Part shown: one piece after another, positions 1-5,524 of the stretch
Layout: each line of letters starts with the position of its first letter
How positions within the stretch are numbered: position 1 is the first letter of the stretch
NCBI GenBank assembly: GCA_021813225.1
Contig: JAKALH010000028.1
Coordinates: 1-13,853, forward strand
Length of the DNA stretch: 13,853 nucleotides
Reading direction: 5' to 3'
DNA from: Chloroflexota bacterium
GTDB taxonomy: Bacteria; Chloroflexota; Anaerolineae; J036; Brachytrichaceae
Notes under the pieces: model-generated
Told to the model about the DNA's origin: nothing
What the model saw: only the letters and a program-made list of their open reading frames with translations
Database searches by the model: none
Program-made: the position numbers and the translations under genes

Positions 1-699
1 CAGCGCCTCGCAGATATTGGCAATCTCGTTGATGAACGATATCTTGGTCGCCAGAAAGGCGTTGCTGGCGTATTTGATCATTTCCGCGGTGCGCAGGTCG
101 GTGACCATGATGGGCGCGCGCAGCGGGATATACAACTGCGCCACCGCTTCCGCCGCGCTGCGATCCAGCGAACCCAGCACGATGCGATCCGGGTTGAGAA
201 AGTCGCTGATGGCTGTGCCCTCGCGCAGGAATTCGGGGTTGCTGACCACGCTGAAGGGCACCTCTGCAGGTTGTTTATGACTGACGATATCCGCCACCCA
301 GTCGCCCGTTCCTACAGGCACAGTGCTTTTATTGACGATGATCACCGGGTGGTTCACGACATCAGCCACGGATTCGGCCACTGCGCGCACATAGCGCAGG
401 TCGGCCTCGCCGTCCACGCCCTCCGGCGTGCCGACGGCGATGAAGACCATGTTGGCCGGGCATTCCGGGTCGTTCAACGATTTGGCATACGAGGTTTCGA
501 ACGACAGGCGGCCGGCGTTGACGTTGCGGCGCACCATTTCTTCCAGGCCGGGTTCGTAAATGGGCATGACGCCCTTGCGCAGGTTGGCGATGCGCTCCTC
601 GTTTACGTCCAGGCAGATGACATGGTTGCCCATATCGGCAAAGCACGTGCCGGTTACCAGCCCCACGTAACCAACCCCGATCACTGCGATGTTCTTCAT
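1..699 (-). CDS. ugd: UDP-glucose 6-dehydrogenase (nucleotide-sugar dehydrogenase), 3' end beyond window
   Basis: The reverse strand is open from ATG at 699 to the window edge, giving the first 233 residues. Seen: a Rossmann NAD-binding start with IGVGYVG (residues 7-13), an acidic DVN at the end of beta-2 (31-33), VGTPEG (90-95), NKSTVPVGT (124-132), NPEFLREG (154-161) and the central-domain helix with K209 and N213 (KYASNAFLATK). These are hallmark motifs of the UDP-glucose/GDP-mannose dehydrogenase family. The catalytic cysteine, usually near residue 260, and the UDP-binding C-terminal domain lie outside the window. The family oxidises UDP-glucose to UDP-glucuronate with two NAD+ in the cytoplasm; a UDP-ManNAc or GDP-mannose dehydrogenase is less likely but cannot be excluded without the C-terminus. 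A GGGGG ribosome-binding stretch (705-709) sits 5 nt before the ATG, which overlaps the asd stop as ATGA. The product would suit the polysaccharide cluster to the right. Confidence 0.93.
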   Translation of the reverse strand, partial: MKNIAVIGVGYVGLVTGTCFADMGNHVICLDVNEERIANLRKGVMPIYEPGLEEMVRRNVNAGRLSFETSYAKSLNDPECPANMVFIAVGTPEGVDGEADLRYVRAVAESVADVVNHPVIIVNKSTVPVGTGDWVADIVSHKQPAEVPFSVVSNPEFLREGTAISDFLNPDRIVLGSLDRSAAEAVAQLYIPLRAPIMVTDLRTAEMIKYASNAFLATKISFINEIANICEAL

Positions 700-1766
700 A
701 TCAACCCCCATCTGGCGCACAGTTCGGCATTCAAAAGACTGCCGCCTGCGGCGCCGCGTATCGTATTGTGCGATAGCGTCATGAACTTGACGCCGCAGTC
801 GCCGAACAGGGGTTCGGCGCGCACCCGCCCGATCACCGTGGTCATCCCCTTGCCGGCCATGCGGTCGCGGCGGGGCTGTGGGCGATCCACTTCGTCGCGC
901 ACAACGATCGGCCGAGCGGGCGCCATGGGCAGGCCATCCACGTCGGCACAGTGAAAGGCGTTCAGAACGCGAATCGCTTCCATCGGGCTGGCCGGCGACG
1001 ACAGTTCCACCGACATGGTGACCATGTGCCCATCCGTGACCGGCACGCGGTTGCAGTGGGCGCTGAGGCCGATCGGCGCGTCCTCGATATAGTCGCCGCG
1101 CAGCGTGCCCAGCAGCTTGCGCGCCTCGGCTTCCATCTTGTCCTCTTCGCCCTTGATGAAAGGCAGCACGTTATCGGTGATGTCGAGCGATGGCACGCCC
1201 GGATAGCCAGCGCCGCTTTCGGCCTGCATGGATACGGCGAACACCCGCTTGACGCCGAAGGCATCGTACAGCGGCCGCAGCGACATGGCCGGCCCGCTGA
1301 CGGTGCAATTGGTGTTGCACACAATGCCGCCGCTCCAGCCGCGCGCGCTGCGCTGCTGCTTCAGCAGCAACAGATGGCCGGCGTTCACTTCTGTAATGAC
1401 CAGCGGCACGTCCTTCACCATGCGGTGGAACGACGCATTGGAGAAGACGGTGACGCCCGCCTGCGCAAATTCCGGTTCGGCAACCTGCGCGGAGTCGTTG
1501 GGCAGCGCGCTGAAGGCTACGCGCACGTCGGCGCGCGAGCCGGTGATGCCGGCGTTGGTAGGCAGCAGCACCATATCCTGCACGGCGGCCGGCACGTCGC
1601 CTTCGATGACCCAGTGCGCCGCATCCGCATAGCGCTTGCCCCCGTTGCGGTCCGAGGCGGTCAACGCCGCGATCTCAAACACCGGATGGTCTTGAAGAAG
1701 CTGGATGAAGCGCTGCCCGACGGCGCCTGTCGCGCCGAGGACAGCCACGGGTATCCTGTTCGCCAT
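696..1766 (-). CDS. asd: Aspartate-semialdehyde dehydrogenase, archaeal/fungal-like type
   Basis: 356 residues. It catalyses NADPH-dependent reduction of aspartyl-4-phosphate to aspartate semialdehyde, the branch point to lysine/diaminopimelate, threonine and methionine. Seen: a nucleotide-binding start GATGAVGQ (11-18), FSALPND (85-91), and the catalytic segment CNTNC with nucleophile C154. Q181 lies 27 residues later, and R240 and H247 lie in HCNRVPVTDGH. The C-Q and R-H spacings match the classical active-site set (Cys135/Gln162/Arg267/His274 in E. coli). Length and motif wording fit the archaeal/fungal subfamily, which is also known from Chloroflexota. The gene starts 77 nt after the ComEA-like gene ends and its TGA overlaps the ATG of the dehydrogenase by 4 nt, so translation of that pair is probably coupled. 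A GAGGT lies 14-15 nt before the start, rather far for a standard site. Confidence 0.95.
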   Translation of the reverse strand: MANRIPVAVLGATGAVGQRFIQLLQDHPVFEIAALTASDRNGGKRYADAAHWVIEGDVPAAVQDMVLLPTNAGITGSRADVRVAFSALPNDSAQVAEPEFAQAGVTVFSNASFHRMVKDVPLVITEVNAGHLLLLKQQRSARGWSGGIVCNTNCTVSGPAMSLRPLYDAFGVKRVFAVSMQAESGAGYPGVPSLDITDNVLPFIKGEEDKMEAEARKLLGTLRGDYIEDAPIGLSAHCNRVPVTDGHMVTMSVELSSPASPMEAIRVLNAFHCADVDGLPMAPARPIVVRDEVDRPQPRRDRMAGKGMTTVIGRVRAEPLFGDCGVKFMTLSHNTIRGAAGGSLLNAELCARWGLI

Positions 1767-1843
1767 TTGGTTGTTGATGATACCTCATGCGAATGGCGTT
1801 TCGGGGACTTCCGCGTTGGCGCCGGCTGCTCAGGGGGTTGCGT
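1767..1843 (-). promoter_or_regulatory. Intergenic region before asd with a possible -10 box
   Basis: On the reverse strand TATCAT (1782 down to 1777) matches the -10 consensus at five of six positions and ends 10 nt before the asd ATG, so transcription from it would give almost no leader. No good -35 is seen 16-18 nt upstream (CCCGAA at that place). asd could equally be read through from the upstream lipoprotein gene. No terminator-like hairpin with a T tract is visible in the 77 nt. Confidence 0.25.
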
Positions 1844-2209
1844 TCACTCTGCCGTAATCAGCGCCTTGATGGCGCCATAGATGGCATCGCCGATGCCGGG
1901 CACGTTCTTGATATCCTCGGCGCGGCGGAATGGGCCATTCTGCGCGCGGTACGTGATGATACGTTTTGCCAGGCTTGCGCCGATGCGCGGCAGCCGTTCC
2001 AGCGCGGCTTCATCGGCGGTGTTGATGTTCACCAGCGCGGCCCGCGAAGCGCTTGTAGCGGTCATCCGTACCGTGGGTCGTCGCGCGGGCGTGGTATACG
2101 GCGTAACGCTGGCGCGCGGCGTTTCGATGATAATAGGAGCCGGCCCGGGGTCACAGGCCGCCAGTAACAGGGAAAGACACACTAACCATCCGGCGCGCAT
2201 GCCGATCAT
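1844..2209 (-). CDS. ComEA-like helix-hairpin-helix lipoprotein
   Basis: 121 residues. The N-terminus is a lipoprotein signal: R5, a hydrophobic run (8-18), and lipobox L16-A17-A18-C19, followed by a Pro/Thr-rich spacer (20-50). Residues 59-119 form a tandem helix-hairpin-helix domain with the typical ComEA wording: NINTAD (61-66), LPRIG (73-77), then VPGIG (103-107). Such domains bind double-stranded DNA without sequence specificity; in competence systems ComEA holds incoming DNA at the cell surface. Here the anchor is a lipid rather than the transmembrane helix of Bacillus ComEA. No comEC or other uptake gene is nearby, so a role in transformation is only inferred. The first ATG (2209) is chosen because a good promoter places the transcript start at or just before it; an ATG three codons later also keeps the signal peptide. 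Confidence 0.85.
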   Translation of the reverse strand: MIGMRAGWLVCLSLLLAACDPGPAPIIIETPRASVTPYTTPARRPTVRMTATSASRAALVNINTADEAALERLPRIGASLAKRIITYRAQNGPFRRAEDIKNVPGIGDAIYGAIKALITAE

Positions 2210-2256
2210 TCGCTTGTATTATATTGAGCGCTTATGCAGTTGTCCGTCGAGCATTC
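2210..2256 (+). promoter_or_regulatory. Divergent control region, candidate -10 for the polysaccharide cluster
   Basis: Only 47 bp separate the two divergent genes, so the rightward promoter must overlap the leftward one. On the forward strand TATTAT (2217-2222) and TATATT (2220-2225) each match the -10 consensus at five of six positions. No convincing -35 is seen 16-18 bp upstream, where the ComEA-like coding start lies. The two RNA polymerase sites would share the same AT-rich core and could exclude one another. This is a weak assignment for the forward direction. Confidence 0.35.
2218..2246 (-). promoter_or_regulatory. Sigma-70-like promoter for the ComEA-like gene, probably leaderless
   Basis: Reading leftward, CGGACA (2246-2241, four of six matches to TTGACA) is followed after 17 nt by a perfect TATAAT (2223-2218). 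The usual 6-8 nt to the start site puts transcription at about 2211-2209, that is, at the ATG. There is no Shine-Dalgarno sequence before the ATG, consistent with a leaderless mRNA. It may drive the downstream asd and ugd genes as well. Confidence 0.6.
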
Positions 2257-3288
2257 ATGGAACCGCCTATCCTGACCAATCCGCCATCTGACGCGCCGGG
2301 GCAGCCTTCGCTGTATGACGAGTTCTATTACCGGCATTGCTGCGGCATGGCCTATGTTCGCAATGAGGAATGGCTGCGCTTTTTCGGCGATATCGCCGAG
2401 CGCATCCGGCTGGATATCGGCCCGCAGTCGGCGCTGGATGCCGGTTGCGCGATGGGCTTTCTGGTCGAAACGCTGCGCGCGCGTGGCATCGATGCTTACG
2501 GGCTGGACGTCTCGACCTACGCGATCGAGAACGTCGTCGACGACATCAAGCCATACTGCCGGGTGGGGTCGGTGCTCGACCCGCTGCCGCGCCGCTATGG
2601 CCTGATCGTATGCATCGAAGTGCTGGAGCACCTGACGCCACAGGAGTGCGAGCGCGCGGTCGCCAATTTCTGCGCCGCCAGCGACGACGTGCTGTTCAGT
2701 TCGACGCCCGACGATTACCGCGAGGCGACCCACATCAACGTGCGCCCGCCGGACTACTGGGCGGGGCTGTTCGCACGGCACGGCTTCTACCGCGATGTCG
2801 ACTTCGATGCGACGTTCGTTACAGGCTGGGCGACGCGCTTCCGTAAGGCGCACGAACCGGTCTACCGGCTGGTGGAAGCCTACGAAAGGCGACTATGGCA
2901 GAAATCGCAGGAAAGCGCGGGCGCGCGGGCGTTTGCGCTGGAGTCGCGCAATCTGCTGGCTGAGCGCGATCAGGAGATCGGCCAGATGAGAGCGCAACTG
3001 GCCGATGGCACACAGCAGGTTTCACAGGCGCTGGCGCTGGCCGCGGACCGCGAACAGAAGCAGGCTGAAGCCACGGCGCTGCGCGCCCGGAACGAGCAGC
3101 TTTCGAGCGAGTTGAACGCGCTGGCGGCGGCAAACCGGCAACTGGCGAGCCGGGTGAATGATATCCTTGCCAGCCCAGGCTGGCGGTTTGTGACGTGGTT
3201 TGGCCGGATACGGCTGAAGCTGATTCCGGCGCGCAGCCGGCGCGAACGCTGGTGGCTGAGGTTGATGAGCCGACTGGCGGGTAACTGA
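2257..3288 (+). CDS. SAM-dependent methyltransferase with C-terminal coiled coil and basic amphipathic tail
   Basis: 343 residues from ATG 2257. Residues ~20-200 are a class I Rossmann methyltransferase: motif I ALDAGCAMG (59-67), the acidic end of beta-2 in YGLDVS (81-86), and IEVLEHLTP (120-128) of the Methyltransf_11/23 type. Residues ~224-304 are rich in Ala, Leu, Glu, Gln and Arg with heptad-like spacing and no proline, predicting a coiled coil of about 80 residues. The tail (~306-340) carries SPGWRFVTWFGRIR followed by clustered Arg/Trp, a likely membrane-surface helix. A methyltransferase joined to a coiled coil and amphipathic tail recalls WbdD-type O-antigen chain terminators, but no kinase domain is present. 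First gene of the rightward cluster. A TTG at 2224 would add 11 poorly supported residues, so the ATG was preferred despite lacking a strong ribosome-binding site. Confidence 0.82.
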   Translation: MEPPILTNPPSDAPGQPSLYDEFYYRHCCGMAYVRNEEWLRFFGDIAERIRLDIGPQSALDAGCAMGFLVETLRARGIDAYGLDVSTYAIENVVDDIKPYCRVGSVLDPLPRRYGLIVCIEVLEHLTPQECERAVANFCAASDDVLFSSTPDDYREATHINVRPPDYWAGLFARHGFYRDVDFDATFVTGWATRFRKAHEPVYRLVEAYERRLWQKSQESAGARAFALESRNLLAERDQEIGQMRAQLADGTQQVSQALALAADREQKQAEATALRARNEQLSSELNALAAANRQLASRVNDILASPGWRFVTWFGRIRLKLIPARSRRERWWLRLMSRLAGN

Positions 3289-3312
3289 GCATTCAAGGCG
3301 GAATATAACGCG

Positions 3313-4218
3313 ATGAAAATAATCCTCATTGGGGCAAATGGACAACTGGGCACTGATCTATACAGCGCCCTGGCGCAGCACGACGTGGTCGCAGCCATAC
3401 AGCCGGGCACGCCGGCAGGGCGACTGTCCCCGGTGTTTGAGCTGGATATCGGCAATGGGGCCGATGTTCGCGCGGCGCTAGCGCAATACAAACCGGATGT
3501 GGTCATCAACACGGCGGCCTTTCACCGCGTCGACGATATCGAGCGGGACGCTTCAATCGCGTTGCAGGTGAACGCGCTGGCCGCGCAGCAACTGGCGCTG
3601 GCCTGCCGGGAAACCGACGCCGCATTGCTGCATATCAGCACCGATTACGTCTTTGACGGCGCCAAGCGCACCCCTTACGTCGAAACCGACCTGCCGAACC
3701 CGATCAGCGCCTACGGAGCGACCAAACTGGCCGGCGAACTGCTGGTGCGCTCGGCCTGGCGTAAGCACTACATCATCCGCCCGTGCGGGTTGTACGGCAC
3801 TGCCGGCGCCATGGGCAAAGGGGGCAACTTCGTCAACACCATGCTGCGGCTGGCGCGCGAAGGCAAGCCCGTCAAGGTCATCGACGACCAGGTGTGCACC
3901 CCGACATACACCAGGGACCTGGCAGAGCAGATCGCGCTGCTGATTACCAGCGGGCAGTACGGGACGTATCACACCACCAGCGACGGCGCGTGCAGTTGGT
4001 ATGAGTTCGCCCGCGAGATTTTCCGCCTGGCTGGGCTGTCGGTGCCGGTGACGCCGATCACCAGCGAAGAGTTCGGCGCGCCGGCGCGCCGCCCGGCCTA
4101 CTCGGTGCTGGAAAACCGCGCCCTGCGCGACCTGGGCATCGACCGCATGCGCGACTGGCACGCCGCCCTGGCGGAGTACGTCGCCATCGTCGAGGCAGAC
4201 CGGGGGCAGTCTTTATAA
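3313..4218 (+). CDS. rfbD: dTDP-4-dehydrorhamnose reductase
   Basis: 301 residues, the usual length. It performs the last step of dTDP-L-rhamnose synthesis, NAD(P)H reduction of dTDP-4-dehydro-L-rhamnose in the cytoplasm. Seen: GANGQLGTDL (8-17) dinucleotide-binding loop, DVVINTAAFHRVDDIE (62-77), HISTDYVFDG (107-116), the short-chain dehydrogenase pair Y134 and K138 in SAYGATK, VCTPTYTRDLA (194-204), and the family's C-terminal RRPAYSVLEN (259-268). It lies 24 nt after the methyltransferase with an AAGGCGG stretch before the ATG, so the two are probably co-transcribed. rfbA, rfbB and rfbC are absent from this window and must be supplied from elsewhere. The gene implies rhamnose or a related 6-deoxyhexose in the polymer. 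Confidence 0.95.
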   Translation: MKIILIGANGQLGTDLYSALAQHDVVAAIQPGTPAGRLSPVFELDIGNGADVRAALAQYKPDVVINTAAFHRVDDIERDASIALQVNALAAQQLALACRETDAALLHISTDYVFDGAKRTPYVETDLPNPISAYGATKLAGELLVRSAWRKHYIIRPCGLYGTAGAMGKGGNFVNTMLRLAREGKPVKVIDDQVCTPTYTRDLAEQIALLITSGQYGTYHTTSDGACSWYEFAREIFRLAGLSVPVTPITSEEFGAPARRPAYSVLENRALRDLGIDRMRDWHAALAEYVAIVEADRGQSL

Positions 4219-4219
4219 T
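4214..4219 (+). promoter_or_regulatory. Possible internal -10 box before the ABC ATPase gene
   Basis: A perfect TATAAT overlaps the rfbD stop codon, 29 nt before the next ATG, and is followed by AGGA (4240-4243) with 5-nt spacing to that start. The best -35 at the right distance (TCGAGG near 4190) is poor, so this may be chance. Confidence 0.25.
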
Positions 4220-4248
4220 TCCATCAGGAACGCTACGACAGGACAGGC

Positions 4249-5517
4249 ATGGCGACAGCAGTTGAGTTCTCACATGTATCCAAGTTTTTCCGGCTGGAAC
4301 GCGACAAACCGCGCGCCTTCCAGGACCTCTTCATCTCGCTGGCGCAGCGCCGCAAGAATCGTAAAGCGAAGGAATTCTGGGCTTTGCGCGATGTCAGCTT
4401 CGACGTGCAGAGGGGCGAGACGCTGGGCATCATCGGCTCCAACGGCTCCGGCAAGAGCACGACGCTGAAGCTGATCAGCCGCATTATCTCACCCACCGCA
4501 GGCACCGTGCGGGTCAATGGCCGCGTCACGGCGTTGCTCGAACTGGGGGCGGGCTTCCACCCCGAACTGAGCGGCCGCGACAACATCTTCATGAACGGCA
4601 CGGTAATGGGCCTCTCGCGCAAGGAGATCGAATACAAGGTCGATTCGATCATCGAATTTGCGGAGTTGGAGGACTTTATCGACGTGCCGGTGAAGAATTA
4701 CTCGAGCGGGATGTATGCGCGGCTGGGATTTTCGGTGTCTGTGCACCTCGACCCGGATATTCTGCTGATCGACGAAGTGCTGTCGGTCGGAGACCAGAGC
4801 TTCCAGCAGAAGTGCAACGAGCGCATGTTGAACCTGCGCAAGAAGGGCGTGACGATCCTGCTGGTGTCGCACGACATCGACGCCATCTGGCGCCTGTGCT
4901 CGCGCGCCGTCTGGCTGGATCACGGCGCGATGAAGCTCGAAGGCGCAGCGTCGAAAGTCACCGACAGTTATTTCAAATACGTGCTGGAACAGAGCGCAAA
5001 GAACGAGCAAAACGAAGCCTGGGCGGAAAACCGCATGGGCAGCGGCGAGGCTTATATCACCGATGTGGAGTTCCTGGGCGAGGAGATGTTGCCGCGGCAC
5101 GTTTTCCTGACCAACGAAGCGCTGATTATCCGTATCCATTACGAAACCAGGGAACGGGTGGAACGCCCGATGTTCGGCCTGGCACTCCACCAGGCTTCTT
5201 CCGGCATTAACCTGGCCGGCCCGAACAGCCGGTTTGGCGATTGCGATATTCCCGCCATCGACGGTAAGGGATACCTCGACTACCATATCCGGCAGTTGCC
5301 GCTGTTGCCGGGAGACTATGTGATCGATGCTTCGATCTATGACTGGCAGGACACGCATCGCTACGATTACTGGCACCAGTGCGCCCGCTTCACGGTCGTC
5401 CCTGGCGGGACGCGCGAACGCTATGGCGTCATGGCGCTGGAAGGCGAATGGCAGCATGTACAGCAGAGTCCTGTATCAGACGACCGCAGAATCATAGCCG
5501 AGAACAAGCCGTTTTAG
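4249..5517 (+). CDS. wzt: Polysaccharide ABC exporter ATPase, Wzt/TagH type with C-terminal substrate-recognition domain
   Basis: 422 residues. The nucleotide-binding domain (1-245) shows Walker A GSNGSGKST (63-71), LLELGAGFHPELSGRDN (96-112, the wording of O-antigen and teichoic-acid exporters), signature YSSGM (151-155), Walker B ILLIDE (171-176), and H-loop H208. Residues ~265-405 form a beta-rich extension matching the Wzt C-terminal domain, which in O8/O9a systems binds the modified non-reducing end of the polymer. The enzyme powers export of a lipid-linked glycan through a Wzm-type permease. No permease gene is adjacent, which is unusual because wzm normally sits directly upstream. It follows rfbD by 30 nt with its own AGGA site and is followed after 7 nt by the large glycosyltransferase, so it is clearly part of the same transcription unit. 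Confidence 0.93.
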   Translation: MATAVEFSHVSKFFRLERDKPRAFQDLFISLAQRRKNRKAKEFWALRDVSFDVQRGETLGIIGSNGSGKSTTLKLISRIISPTAGTVRVNGRVTALLELGAGFHPELSGRDNIFMNGTVMGLSRKEIEYKVDSIIEFAELEDFIDVPVKNYSSGMYARLGFSVSVHLDPDILLIDEVLSVGDQSFQQKCNERMLNLRKKGVTILLVSHDIDAIWRLCSRAVWLDHGAMKLEGAASKVTDSYFKYVLEQSAKNEQNEAWAENRMGSGEAYITDVEFLGEEMLPRHVFLTNEALIIRIHYETRERVERPMFGLALHQASSGINLAGPNSRFGDCDIPAIDGKGYLDYHIRQLPLLPGDYVIDASIYDWQDTHRYDYWHQCARFTVVPGGTRERYGVMALEGEWQHVQQSPVSDDRRIIAENKPF

Positions 5518-5524
5518 GGGTTCC

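Noticed and set aside
271..954. Forward open frame opposite the ugd start and asd end
   Set aside because: It spans the junction of two real reverse-strand genes and has no recognisable motif.
951..1880. Long forward open frame of 309 codons opposite asd
   Set aside because: It is the complement of a gene with clear active-site motifs; the translation is Arg/His/Gln-rich with no recognisable domain, typical of antisense frames in GC-rich DNA.
2224..2256. TTG start giving 11 extra residues to the methyltransferase
   Set aside because: It lies within the shared -10 region, has no ribosome-binding site and the added residues show no family similarity; ATG 2257 is preferred.
2206..2853. Reverse open frame opposite the methyltransferase, ending in the divergent promoter
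   Set aside because: Antisense shadow with no domain; the forward frame has clear SAM-binding motifs.
4489..5457. Reverse open frame of 322 codons opposite the ABC ATPase
   Set aside because: Mirror of a well-supported Wzt gene; biased composition and no domain.
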